From: Heyndrickxia camelliae
GTDB lineage: Bacteria > Bacillota > Bacilli > Bacillales > Bacillaceae_C
NCBI RefSeq assembly: GCF_002844575.1
Contig: NZ_PIQO01000009.1
Location: 1-64,000 of the forward strand
Length of the DNA stretch: 64,000 nucleotides
Direction of reading: 5' to 3'
Of the stretch, positions 8,591 to 17,543 are shown piece after piece. The translations under genes were made by a program, and so were the position numbers. Below the pieces are notes generated by a model. It made no database searches, was not told the origin of the DNA, and was given only the letters and a program-made list of their open reading frames with translations. The stretch's first letter is position 1; each line of letters starts with the position of its first letter.

Positions 8591-8829
8591 CCTAACTCCC
8601 TCCTTTGGGGAACTTTTTTCTTCCTTATGATCCAATCCTCTTTAAAAACTCTTTTTATATCTTATGATACTCCTGCAGTAATGATCTTAGCCTAAAGATG
8701 ATCATTTTTTTTTTAAGTACGGATAACCCGGAAGTGTTATTCGGTTTGGAGAAATATAACAAAAAAATTAATGGTAAAAATGTATTTGTCTGAATATTAC
8801 GGTAAAATATTGTAGAGGAGGTAATTGTG

Positions 8830-9042
8830 ATGATCAAAGGGAAGAAATTTTTATTATTTGTAATGTGTCTCTTTACACCAATTTTAATATTACCCTTGCT
8901 TTACACAATGGGAGTACCCTCTTTTGCAGACGTATTGACCGCTTTATTTGGGGAAGGCAGTATATTGGCTACAGTTTTTTCTCTTCTACTCCTTCTTTTA
9001 ATTGTATTTGGTGTGGGGAAGATAATGAAAAGAAATGCTTAA
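8830..9042 (+). CDS. Small two-helix membrane protein
   Basis: A 70-residue protein with two hydrophobic segments: residues 6-25 (FLLFVMCLFTPILILPLLY) and residues 43-62 (SILATVFSLLLLLLIVFG), ending in a positive KIMKRN tail. ATG at 8830 follows GGAGGT with spacing of about 8, so it is probably expressed. I recognise no family. It is followed by a strong hairpin terminator. Confidence 0.65.
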   Translation: MIKGKKFLLFVMCLFTPILILPLLYTMGVPSFADVLTALFGEGSILATVFSLLLLLLIVFGVGKIMKRNA

Positions 9043-9060
9043 AAGCAAATAGGGGACCAT

Positions 9061-9096
9061 AAAAAACGTTGAGATAAGGAATCTTAACGTTTTTTA
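9061..9096. terminator. Bidirectional terminator
   Basis: AAAAAACGTTGAGAT and ATCTTAACGTTTTTT form a long stem with an A-run on one side and a T-run on the other. It separates the small membrane protein gene from the convergent amidohydrolase gene and can work for both. Confidence 0.85.
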
Positions 9097-9125
9097 TGTG
9101 TAAACTTTAATAATTTCAAATACAA

Positions 9126-10271
9126 TTATGAACCTTTAGTAGACACACATTCTCCTTGAATATAGGTTTCTAGTACAGAGGATCGCAAATCAAATGGATC
9201 GCCATTCCAAACAACGAAATCCGCATCTTTTCCTATTTCGATACTGCCCACCCGTTCTTCAACACCCAAATGTTTTGCAGCGTTGATGGTGATGGCTTTT
9301 AAAGCATCTGTTTCTGATAATCCGTTTTTCACGGCCATAATCGCACTTGTCATTAGATGCTCAATTCCTACAACGGGATGGTCTGTGGTAATAGATACGG
9401 GAACACCCGCATTCGTAAGCGCAATAAGAGTATTCCAAGTTTTACCTGCCAACTCTACTTTGGATTTAGAAGACATGGTGGGGCCAACTGAAACTCTTAC
9501 ATCATGCTCGGCAATAAAATCAGCGATTAAATGTCCCTCTGTACAATGCTCGATTGTAATTTCAATATCTAATTCACGCTTCAGTCTTAAAACAGTGGCA
9601 ATGTCATCCGCTCGGTGAGCGTGAACGCGGAGTGGGATTTCCTTATTTAATACTTTGCAAAGATTTTCCAAACCAAGATTGCGTGCGACTTGACCATTTT
9701 CATACTGTTTTTGATAATGCTCCGCTTCGATGAACTTTTCACGTAATCTAGCAGCCACACCCATTCTCGTTGTCGGCATTTTTCCTTTCCCACCATGGAC
9801 ATTTTTAGGATTTTCACCGGTTGCTGCTTTCATCCCTGATGGCTCTCTGAGAACCATTTGATCTACTATAGTTCCCACCGTTTTCACCACCACCATCTCT
9901 CCGCCGATTACATTTGCACTTCCCGGCATAATTTGCACGGTCGTTATACCTGATTTTCTTGCAACCTCAAATCCAGGCTCGAACGGATTAATTCCATCAA
10001 GGGAACGAATCTGAGCTGTTACTTCAGAGCTGGTTTCATTTACATCTTGACCAGCTTTGCCAATCCCTTCTTCATGGACACCAAGATGAGTATGTACATC
10101 AATCAGCCCTGGGGTAACGATGTTTCCACCGACATCGATGATTTTATAATCATTTGGAATGGAGAGAGAGGTCCCGATTTTCACAAATGCACCGTTTTCA
10201 ATAATGATCTGTCCATTTTCGATAACATTCCCAGTCCCATCAAAAATTTTTGCATTTACAATAGCTAACAT
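9126..10271 (-). CDS. Imidazolonepropionase-like amidohydrolase
   Basis: The 381-residue protein is a metal-dependent amidohydrolase: N-terminal beta-sandwich segment, then LIDVHTHLG with the HxH metal pair (about residue 60), RVHAHRADD, IEHCTEG, SITTDHPVVG with the Asp of the TIM-barrel end, and the closing GSIEIGKDADFVVWNGDP typical of the composite sandwich. Relatives hydrolyse cyclic amides or act as Xaa-Pro-type dipeptidases. The ATG at 10271 lies 8 nt after GGGGG; a TTG two codons upstream is less likely. It is divergent from an Lrp-type regulator followed by two aminopeptidases, so a peptide or N-acyl amino acid substrate is plausible. Confidence 0.85.
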   Translation of the reverse strand: MLAIVNAKIFDGTGNVIENGQIIIENGAFVKIGTSLSIPNDYKIIDVGGNIVTPGLIDVHTHLGVHEEGIGKAGQDVNETSSEVTAQIRSLDGINPFEPGFEVARKSGITTVQIMPGSANVIGGEMVVVKTVGTIVDQMVLREPSGMKAATGENPKNVHGGKGKMPTTRMGVAARLREKFIEAEHYQKQYENGQVARNLGLENLCKVLNKEIPLRVHAHRADDIATVLRLKRELDIEITIEHCTEGHLIADFIAEHDVRVSVGPTMSSKSKVELAGKTWNTLIALTNAGVPVSITTDHPVVGIEHLMTSAIMAVKNGLSETDALKAITINAAKHLGVEERVGSIEIGKDADFVVWNGDPFDLRSSVLETYIQGECVSTKGS

Positions 10272-10448
10272 GTTCAATCCCCCTAGTTAATAGTTGATTT
10301 CCGAAAATTTCAACTATATAATTACTCTAAATATATCATTTTTAGATAATAAAGTATATTCTTAGTATTGAAAAAGAGTTATAGATTTAAGAATTATTAC
10401 TGATTTATGTTGTTTAAAAGGGAAATTATTATCGGAAGAAGGGAATCT

Positions 10449-10895
10449 ATGAAATATGAAATTGATGAATTAGACAGGGCAATGATTAAATTACTTTCTG
10501 GGGATGGACGTATGTCTTTTACCGAATTATCCTCTCGATTGAGTGTTACGGAAAAAACAGTTCGGTCAAGGTATAAAAATTTAATAGAAAACGATATTTT
10601 AAGTGTCGTAGGAGTAGTGAATCCAATTGCACTGGGGTTAAAGGCGGAAGCTATTATTCAAATGAAAATTCAGAATGGGATGCTGCAGGCAGCTATAGAG
10701 GAGTTAAAAAATATCCGTGAAATCCGCTTCATCACTATGACATCGGGAGAATATCCTTTACTTGCCCAAATCACTGTGCAAAATCAGGAAGAAATCACGA
10801 ATATCCTTTATAGACTCGATCAGATCCCATGTATTAAAGAGTATAAATCAATGGTTCAACTACAAGTTTATAAAAATACGTTTGAATATATTTGA
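10449..10895 (+). CDS. Lrp/AsnC-family transcriptional regulator
   Basis: The 148-residue product has an N-terminal winged helix (LDRAMIKLLSGDGRMSFTEL, then LSVTEKTVRSRYKNLIENDIL) and a C-terminal RAM-type effector domain (NPIALGLKAEAIIQMKI … IREIRFITMTSGEYPLLAQITV). Members sense amino acids or peptides as octamers. The start ATG at 10449 follows GAAGGGA. The AT-rich 177-bp gap to the divergent amidohydrolase gene is a likely binding region. The M42 peptidase follows after 15 bp, so it is probably an autoregulated operon for peptide use. Confidence 0.85.
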   Translation: MKYEIDELDRAMIKLLSGDGRMSFTELSSRLSVTEKTVRSRYKNLIENDILSVVGVVNPIALGLKAEAIIQMKIQNGMLQAAIEELKNIREIRFITMTSGEYPLLAQITVQNQEEITNILYRLDQIPCIKEYKSMVQLQVYKNTFEYI

Positions 10896-10910
10896 TAGAG
10901 GAGAATGCAC

Positions 10911-11972
10911 ATGTTAGAAATTGTAGAAAAATTAACGTCCTTAAGCGGTCCTTGCGGATATGAGCATAATGTTTCATATTACATTCGTGATTATGTAAAG
11001 GATCTTGTTGATGAGGTTCGTATTGATGGAATAGGAAATGTGATTGCCGTTAAAAAGGGAAGTCTGCCGGGACCCAAGGTTTTGCTGACTGCCCATATGG
11101 ATGAAGTTGGGTTTATCGTGAAAAAAGTAGAAGAGAACGGGCTCTTGCGATTTGAAAAATTAGGCGGTCACGACGACCGTATTCTATTGGCACAACAAGT
11201 GAAAGTTTTAGGAAATTCCGGAGAAATCTACGGTGTAATTGGGACCATGTCGGCTCATTTTGTAAAGTTTGATGACCCATCAAAAGTTCGTAAACATTCG
11301 CATTTATACATCGATATTGGAGCATCCTCAAAGGCAGAAGTGGAAGAGATGGGAATCGAAGTAGGTGCTCCAGTAACATGGGCAACGGAAATGAAAGTTT
11401 TGGGCCCAAAGGGAAAAGAAATGATTATGACGAAATCACTCGACGACCGGGCAGGATGTGCCGTATTACTGCAATTAATCAATGAATTGCAAAAGGAAAC
11501 ATTTGCGGGAGAAGTGACTCTCCTATTCTCCGTTCAAGAGGAAGTTGGTTTAAGAGGGGCGGAAACAGCAATCAAAACATTAGATGTCGATGCGGCCATT
11601 GCTATTGATACAACTGCTGTCAGTGATACACCCGAGGAGACAATGGACAAGACATTGTTTTTAGGAAAAGGAACAGGAATTAAAGTAATGGACTTCAGTT
11701 TGATCGTACATAAAACGATGAAGAACCATTTAGTAAACCTTGCAAAGGAAAATGGGATTGCCTATCAACTCGAGATTTTTCCTGGAATCGGAACAGATGG
11801 CGGTGCAGTCGCATTAGCCAATAATGGAGTACCAACTGGTGTACTATCTATACCATCGAGATATGCGCATTCTCCGATTGAGCTTGTAAGTGTTGCCGAT
11901 TTAGAAGCGACAAAGGAGCTAGCAAAGGCATTTGTATTGAATTTGACGGAACATACTAGTTTTGAATGGTAA
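10911..11972 (+). CDS. M42-family glutamyl aminopeptidase/deblocking peptidase
   Basis: The 353-residue protein shows the M42 metal and catalytic motifs in order: LTAHMDEVGF (His and Asp), SLDDRAG (bridging Asp), VQEEVGLRGA (catalytic and metal Glu), AIDTT, and FPGIGTDGGA plus YAHSPIE (final His). M42 enzymes form tetrahedral dodecamers and trim peptides in the cytoplasm. Start: ATG at 10911, 8 nt behind GAGGAG; ATG at 10905 is too close. It sits between an Lrp-type regulator and an M55 peptidase, which supports a role in peptide salvage. Confidence 0.92.
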   Translation: MLEIVEKLTSLSGPCGYEHNVSYYIRDYVKDLVDEVRIDGIGNVIAVKKGSLPGPKVLLTAHMDEVGFIVKKVEENGLLRFEKLGGHDDRILLAQQVKVLGNSGEIYGVIGTMSAHFVKFDDPSKVRKHSHLYIDIGASSKAEVEEMGIEVGAPVTWATEMKVLGPKGKEMIMTKSLDDRAGCAVLLQLINELQKETFAGEVTLLFSVQEEVGLRGAETAIKTLDVDAAIAIDTTAVSDTPEETMDKTLFLGKGTGIKVMDFSLIVHKTMKNHLVNLAKENGIAYQLEIFPGIGTDGGAVALANNGVPTGVLSIPSRYAHSPIELVSVADLEATKELAKAFVLNLTEHTSFEW

Positions 11973-12092
11973 TATTTAATGGGTAGGCAGCATTGCAGTG
12001 ATTGTGGATATTAATAGCCTTGTGCGTATATGTAGCTTAGCTTGATAGAACTTAAGCGGAGAACATTATTTTTAGAGGGGGAGCTGTTTAAC

Positions 12093-12938
12093 ATGAAAGT
12101 ATTTATTTCAGCTGATATTGAAGGGATATCTGGAGTTGCAACCAATCAACAATTGAAGACACCTAGCGAGTATCAACGGTTTAGAAAGCTTATGACCTCG
12201 GAAGTGAATGCAGTTGTGGAAGGTGCTTTTAATGGTGGGGCAACAGAGGTTGTGGTCGCAGATGGGCACGGAAATATGTCCAATATTTTGATTGAAGACT
12301 TAGATCCTCGAGCGAGACTAGTTTCTGGAAGTAATCGTGTGATGTGCCAGCTAGAGGGACTAGATGAAAGCTTTGATGCAATTATGTTTGTCGGACATCA
12401 TGGCCGTGAAGGCGGATCTGATGCTGTAATTAGCCATACATTGGCTGGAATTTGTGTTAATGAAATGAAGATAAATGGGAAAGTAGTTGGTGAAACGGAA
12501 ATGAATGCGTTTGTTGCAGGTGCATTCGGTGTTCCAGCTGTCTTCATTAGCGGTGATGATGCCTATGTAAAAGAAGTGAAGGAAACTCTTCCGGAAGTAG
12601 AAGCGGTTGTAGTAAAAAGAGCAATAGACCGCTTTGCAGCTGAGCTCGTTCATCCAACGGTTGTTGCAGAACAAATTCGGGAAAAAGCTGAAGTTGCTAT
12701 TCAAAAGGCAAAAAACATTAAACCACTAGAAATTTCCGGTCCGGTCACCTTCGAGATTCAATTCAAAGGTCCACAGCAGGCAAAAATGACGACTACTTTA
12801 CCAACAGTTAAAGCAGTAGATCCGAAAACTATTCGTTTTACATGTGATGATATGGTTACCGCATACAAGCATATGTGGGGCTGTGTCATAATTGCGATTA
12901 CCGCAACGAATGGTGTATTGGGAAATGTAAATGCATAG
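12093..12938 (+). CDS. M55-family D-aminopeptidase (DppA-like)
   Basis: The 281-residue product begins MKVFISADIEGISG, with the zinc ligands Asp8 and Glu10 of DppA, followed by VADGHGN (His59), FVGHHGREGG (His102-His103), ISHTL (His115) and GETEMNA (Glu134). B. subtilis DppA releases D-amino acids from D-Ala peptides and is 274 residues long. ATG at 12093 follows AGAGGGGGAG. It lies 120 bp after the M42 gene, and a terminator follows. In contrast to the B. subtilis dpp operon, no dipeptide transporter is linked. Confidence 0.9.
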   Translation: MKVFISADIEGISGVATNQQLKTPSEYQRFRKLMTSEVNAVVEGAFNGGATEVVVADGHGNMSNILIEDLDPRARLVSGSNRVMCQLEGLDESFDAIMFVGHHGREGGSDAVISHTLAGICVNEMKINGKVVGETEMNAFVAGAFGVPAVFISGDDAYVKEVKETLPEVEAVVVKRAIDRFAAELVHPTVVAEQIREKAEVAIQKAKNIKPLEISGPVTFEIQFKGPQQAKMTTTLPTVKAVDPKTIRFTCDDMVTAYKHMWGCVIIAITATNGVLGNVNA

Positions 12939-12978
12939 CTAGTAAAAATTACATGACGGTGCGTTATTTAAAAAAAGG

Positions 12979-13016
12979 AAACGTAGCGGGTTTCATAAGA
13001 ATCCTGCTGCGTTTTA
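12979..13016 (+). terminator. Terminator behind the M55 peptidase gene
   Basis: AACGTAGCGGG pairs with CCTGCTGCGTT (one G-T pair per arm) and is followed by TTTAT. It ends the peptide-salvage operon about 50 bp behind the stop codon. Confidence 0.75.
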
Positions 13017-13190
13017 TGCTGTATTATATATTCTTCTGCGACTATTCCATTTTCAAAAACACGGGGCAATTCACAAGGATGAATGAACGTTCTACTAATC
13101 AATATAGAAAGAAAAAGACGTATCGTGTAACAGGAAAAAAGTTCTTTGGAACCTTTGGAAAAGACAACGCATACGAGTTGGATTCCTAAG

Positions 13191-14440
13191 TGTGCAATAA
13201 ACTTCTGTAAAGGACAGCATACACGAGAAGGTGCCTCGGAGTGTCTAATAGAGTCTTGTAAAGGACACCAGACACGATTTGTCGGCCCGAAATGTCTAAT
13301 AGAGCTACTATAAAGGACACTAGACATGAGCATGCGCCCGAAAATGTCCAATAGAGCCCTTGTAAAGGACAATTCACATGAGCATGAGCTCCAAAGTGTC
13401 TAATAGAGTCTTTGTAAAGGACACTAGACACGATCATGCGCCCCAAAGTGTCTAATAGGGCTTCTATAAAGGACACTAGACCGGAGCATGCGCCTCAAAA
13501 TGTCCAATAGAGCCATTGTAAAGGACAATTCACACGAGCATGCGCCTTAAAATGTTCAATAGAGCCCTTGTAAAGGACAATTCACATGAGCATGAGCTCC
13601 AAAATGTCCAATAGAGCCCTTGTAAAGGACAATTCACACGAGCATATGCCCCAAAGTGTCTAATAGAGTCTTTGTAAAGGACACTAGACACGAGCATGCG
13701 CCCGAAAATGTCCAATAGAGCCCTTGTAAAGGACAATTCACATGAGCATGCGCTCCAAAGTGTCTAATAGAGTCTTTGTAAAGGACACTAGACACGATCA
13801 TGCGCCCCAAAGTGTCTAATAGGGCTTCTATAAAGGACACTAGACCGGAGCATGCGCCTCAAAATGTCCAATAGAGCCATTGTAAAGGACAATTCACACG
13901 AGCATGCGCCTTAAAATGTTCAATAGAGCCCTTGTAAAGGACAATTCACATGAGCATGAGCTCCAAAATGTCCAATAGAGCCCTTGTAAAGGACAATTCA
14001 CACGAGCATATGCCCCAAAGTGTCTAATAGAGTCTTTGTAAAGGACACTAGACACGAGCATGCGCCCGAAAATGTCCAATAGAGCCCTTGTAAAGGACAA
14101 TTCACATGAGCATGCGCCTTAAAATGTTCAATAGAGCCCTTGTAAAGGACAATTCACATGAGCATATGCCCCAAAGTGTCTAATAGAGCTACTATAAAAG
14201 ACACTAGACCCAAGCATGCGCCCCAAAATGTCCAATAGAGCCCTTGTAAAGGACAATTCACATGAGCATGAGCTCCAAAATGTCCAATAGCCCATTTATA
14301 AAGGATACCAGACCCGAGCAGGCCCCCCGAAATGTCTAATAGTCTCTCTATAAAAGACACCATACATGAGCAGAATCCCCAGCATGTCTAACAGACACCT
14401 TGTAAAAGACGATCTCTGATGCTGACCACCGATCCCATCC
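13191..14440. repeat. 52-bp tandem array 2 (24 units)
   Basis: Unit starts (TGTC/TGTG) are at 13191, 13242, 13293, 13345 and then every 52 bp exactly to 14385: twenty consecutive intervals without an indel although the units differ in sequence. The conserved core is TGTCYAATAG, seven variable bases, then TRTAAAGGACA; TGTCC and GGACA are complementary with arms 22 nt apart. The other 25 bp (…GAGCATGCGCCCCAAA) varies more. Two main types alternate irregularly: one with TGTCTA…CACTAGACA, another with TGTCCA…CAATTCACA. Seven units (13397-13760) recur as 13761-14124, a 364-bp higher-order copy. Edge units are most diverged. The array fills the gap between the M55 operon terminator and the Rgg-like gene. 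Open frames through it are side effects of the repeat. Confidence 0.95.
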
Positions 14441-14454
14441 TGTCTGCAGTATTG

Positions 14455-15354
14455 TCATTTAGTAAAATCCAAAATTTGTTGTAGATAATTCTCAATTCTA
14501 TTTGCTATTCCAAAAGAACCTAAATCGGAAAGGATTTGAGATGCATGATGTATTTTGGCAATTCCTTCTTCTCTGTTTCCTATTTTTAACTCATATGCAC
14601 CCTTTAAATGAAGTAATTCCACCCGTTCAAACAAATGACTCTCGGGGAGTGCTATCGTTTCCAAATAGGAAAAGAACTCAATGATTTCCTTTTGATACTT
14701 CAAATCTTCATGAAAGCGATTTACGGGTCCTATTAAATAGACAAGGGTATTTATAATGACAGATATAATTGCTTCGTTCACCTTTTTTAAATTTCGATAA
14801 CGGATACTTTTTTCATAAGCTGTTCTAGATAGCTGAACGACCATGCCAGGTTCAAGAAACAGCATTGCAGCGCTATAAAGTTTTAATTCATAATAACCCC
14901 AAATCTCAACCCGAAATAAATAATCGGATAAAATTTTAATATCCTTTTTATCAACATCTTCATCGATTGCTTTTTCTTCGACAATTCGTTCATAAACTTG
15001 AAGCATCAAAACATTACAATAATAGGTATCAATTCTGTATTTCTTCCATTTTTCCATTTCCTGTTTCTTTAAATGCTTTAGCTGAGCAGAGTTTTGATTA
15101 GAATACGCTATACCGACATTATTAAAAAAATGTTCAAGCTGATCAGGCATATAGTCATTATGTATATATAAAAACTCATCGAAACTGAGCATTAATTTGT
15201 CCAAAATTCTATTAAACAGTCCGATGGTGATTTCGGAATCCCCTCGTTCAAATTTGGATAAAAAAGAAACTGAACAAATTCCATCGGCAAGTTCCTTCAT
15301 AGTCCATCCCTTTTGTACACGGATTTGCCGCAATGTTTCACCGTAAGATGCCAT
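14455..15354 (-). CDS. Rgg/GadR/MutR-type transcriptional regulator
   Basis: The 299-residue protein has an N-terminal XRE helix-turn-helix (ETLRQIRVQKGWTMKELA … SVSFLSKFERGDSEI, residues 6-41) and a long all-helical C-terminal part (IHNDYMPDQLEHFF … RVELLHLKGAYELKIGNREEG) like the TPR-type peptide-sensing domain of Rgg/MutR regulators. Many relatives answer to short secreted peptides; I found no convincing peptide gene beside it. Start ATG at 15354 follows GGGGAAT. It is divergent from the amidohydrolase gene at 15476, the likely target. Its stop codon is about 15 bp from the 52-bp array. Confidence 0.85.
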   Translation of the reverse strand: MASYGETLRQIRVQKGWTMKELADGICSVSFLSKFERGDSEITIGLFNRILDKLMLSFDEFLYIHNDYMPDQLEHFFNNVGIAYSNQNSAQLKHLKKQEMEKWKKYRIDTYYCNVLMLQVYERIVEEKAIDEDVDKKDIKILSDYLFRVEIWGYYELKLYSAAMLFLEPGMVVQLSRTAYEKSIRYRNLKKVNEAIISVIINTLVYLIGPVNRFHEDLKYQKEIIEFFSYLETIALPESHLFERVELLHLKGAYELKIGNREEGIAKIHHASQILSDLGSFGIANRIENYLQQILDFTK

Positions 15355-15475
15355 TCATATTCCCCGTTCCACTATATGAAAATTTTAAAAAATTTAGTAA
15401 TTATTCTATATAAAATGAAGTTATCAAAGATTTGCATACTCGTATTATAACGAAAAAATTTAAGGGGGATAAAAA

Positions 15476-16816
15476 ATGAGTGAGCAAAGACATTATATTG
15501 TGGCAAATGGAACGATTATTGATGTAGAACAAAGTAATTTTTTTACGGGATCTATCGAAATTCAAGACAGCAAAATAAAGAGAATTTTTCCTTTAAATGA
15601 GGTGTTGCCAGAAGAGATTCCGGTCATTGGTGCAAAAGGTAAATACATTATTCCAGGGCTAATTGATATGCATTGTCATATTAAGGAACAATTTGCGCCG
15701 CATTTTCTGGCATCCGGGGTCACAACAGTCCGTAATACAGCGGGAAATGTTTTTATGATTAAAAACTTAATTCATGCACCTATGGATGCACCAACACCAC
15801 GTGTATACTCAGCAGACCGAATGATTGACGGAACCCCTGGTCAATTGGGGCCAACTAGTTTTGGGAATTTCGTCACCGATAATCCGGAAGAGGCAAGAAA
15901 AGAAGTGAGAAGGCAGGTTGGTGTTGGAGCAAAGTTTATAAAATTATACGGTTGGGTGAATAGAGAAGTGATGGAAGCAGTAGTAGATGAGGCGAAAAAA
16001 TATGATTTAGAAGTAAGCTGTGACTTAATTCATTCCAAAGATTTACATGCTTTAGATGCTGCGCAGATGGGAGTTACTTGGTTGGAACATGCATCTGGAT
16101 TTGCTCAAGCCCTTTATCAAGGATGGTACCCAATGGCAGATCAGACTCCATGGAGTCATCTCAATTGGGAACAACCAGACGAACGGAAGATTAATGAACT
16201 TTGTCAACGAATGATTGCGTATAAAGTAAAGCTCTGTCCAACCCTTGTTATTTTTGACCAAGTGGATCAATATCCTCATATTTGGGATACGAAAAATAAG
16301 GTAAGGGAGTCACTCGAAAAGGAGAATATACTGATCGAGCATTGGCTTAACATGTCTGTACAACATAAACAGCTAAAGCAGCAATTTGCTAAGTTGAATC
16401 ACTTTACAAAAGTTGTTGCCAAAACCTATTTTGATTTAGGAGGTCTGGTAGTAACAGGAACGGATACGCCTGCGCTGATTTGGACATTTCCCGGAATGTC
16501 TCTACACCGCGAATTGGAATTGTTTGTTGAAATTGGATTTTCAGAAATGGAAGCCTTGCAAGCAGCAACTGTTCAGGCGGCTAAATCTATACAACTAGAA
16601 AATGTTGGATCCATCAAAGAGGGAAATATTGCTGACCTTGTTCTCTTAAATAACAACCCACTTGAAAAAATTCAACATACACAGGACATCCATTTTGTCA
16701 TAAAGGGTGGAAAAGTGTATAGCCAAGAAGAAATACTGAGGCATGTACCTAGTAAAGCGTATGTAGCTAATCAGTTAAATGAATTTGAAAAGGAATGGGA
16801 AACAGTGGAAAAATAG
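15476..16816 (+). CDS. Amidohydrolase-family protein
   Basis: The 446-residue protein has the amidohydrolase layout: LIDMHCHIKEQ (HxH metal pair, about residue 66), FIKLYGW with a Lys in the position often carboxylated, IHSKDLHAL, WLEHASGF, VTGTDTPAL with the final Asp, and GNIADLVLLNNNP at the C-terminal sandwich. It belongs with prolidase/imidazolonepropionase-like hydrolases; the substrate is unknown. ATG follows AAGGGGGAT. It is divergent from the Rgg-like regulator with a 121-bp shared upstream region, which suggests direct control. Confidence 0.85.
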   Translation: MSEQRHYIVANGTIIDVEQSNFFTGSIEIQDSKIKRIFPLNEVLPEEIPVIGAKGKYIIPGLIDMHCHIKEQFAPHFLASGVTTVRNTAGNVFMIKNLIHAPMDAPTPRVYSADRMIDGTPGQLGPTSFGNFVTDNPEEARKEVRRQVGVGAKFIKLYGWVNREVMEAVVDEAKKYDLEVSCDLIHSKDLHALDAAQMGVTWLEHASGFAQALYQGWYPMADQTPWSHLNWEQPDERKINELCQRMIAYKVKLCPTLVIFDQVDQYPHIWDTKNKVRESLEKENILIEHWLNMSVQHKQLKQQFAKLNHFTKVVAKTYFDLGGLVVTGTDTPALIWTFPGMSLHRELELFVEIGFSEMEALQAATVQAAKSIQLENVGSIKEGNIADLVLLNNNPLEKIQHTQDIHFVIKGGKVYSQEEILRHVPSKAYVANQLNEFEKEWETVEK

Positions 16817-16823
16817 AAATGAA

Positions 16824-16849
16824 AAGCGCACAGTATGAATGGTGCGCTT
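16824..16849. terminator. Hairpin between convergent genes
   Basis: AAGCGCAC and GTGCGCTT form a perfect eight-pair stem with a ten-base loop directly behind the amidohydrolase stop codon and just ahead of the convergent M50 gene end. There is no T-run on either side, so it may be a weak or factor-dependent terminator. Confidence 0.55.
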
Positions 16850-16856
16850 ATACTGA

Positions 16857-17315
16857 TTACATGGATTCTTTTTGATCTCTCCCGAATAAAGTTTTCAAAA
16901 CTACATAGCCATCTGATTGCTTTTCACCAATTCGGTAAGGAATTAGATTAATGATACACAACCAGATATTAAAGAAATTAAAGAAAAGGAGCACACTAGA
17001 ATTACTGCCAGAAAATAAAAACGTACTAAGGAATCCAATCACGCCATTTAATAACGGACCAAATAGAGAAATGATGATTTGTTCTGATTTTGTATAGAAA
17101 GGGTTCCTCTAGCTGGCCGTATGTCCTCCAAGCATGTAAAAAGTATGAAGATGAATGGATATTTTACCCGCATGAAATAGAAATATCCGTTTTCCTGCAC
17201 CAATAAATAATTGTATTTTATCCGATTTAACAAGATAAGCACCTAGTGAATGCCCGAATTCATGAATGAACAAGGAAAAGGGTGCAATTATTAATAAAAA
17301 CCAAATAATAATCAT
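16857..17315 (-). pseudogene. M50 site-2-protease-like gene with in-frame TAG
   Basis: The N-terminal part has a membrane segment with the zinc motif FIHEFGHSLGAYLV (HExxH) and then IHLHTFYMLGGHTAS, where the frame meets TAG (17109-17111). The same frame then continues without any shift as RNPFYTKSEQIIISLFGPLL and through a hydrophobic region to NLIPYRIGEKQSDGY, the second metal-binding (N-x-P…DG) motif of M50 proteases. A GAG-to-TAG change is the simplest explanation. Probable start is ATG at 17315 behind AAAAGG. The zinc-binding halves are split, so the product is inactive unless the stop is read through. Confidence 0.85.
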
Positions 17316-17543
17316 TTGCCAAAACCTTTTTATTTTTATTTTAACATTTGCTCCAAGGGGCTTGGGTGTTTTAATCAATTAAGTTGATGAAATTATACAT
17401 GAATGCAGATAATCACCCTTCATTTACTTATTTACGAATCGTCTTTCAGAAGGTTTCATTTAATAATTCCGAGTTATTTACTAGTAATTAAAAAATTTTT
17501 TAGTTAAACTATACGTAGGATTTAATATTGGGAGGGACAAAAG

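Noticed and set aside
11113-11482. Minus-strand frames inside the M42 peptidase gene
   Set aside because: Shadows of a well-supported coding gene.
12968-14363. Several open frames of 68-134 codons on the minus strand
   Set aside because: They run through the 52-bp array, repeat each other at 364-bp distance and exist only because the unit is short of stops; no ribosome binding site or protein family supports them.
13191-14440. A CRISPR array
   Set aside because: Whole 52-bp units recur, there are no unique spacers between constant repeats, and no cas genes are near.
16824-16849. An operator for the Rgg-like regulator
   Set aside because: The hairpin lies between convergent gene ends, where a transcript-end role is simpler.
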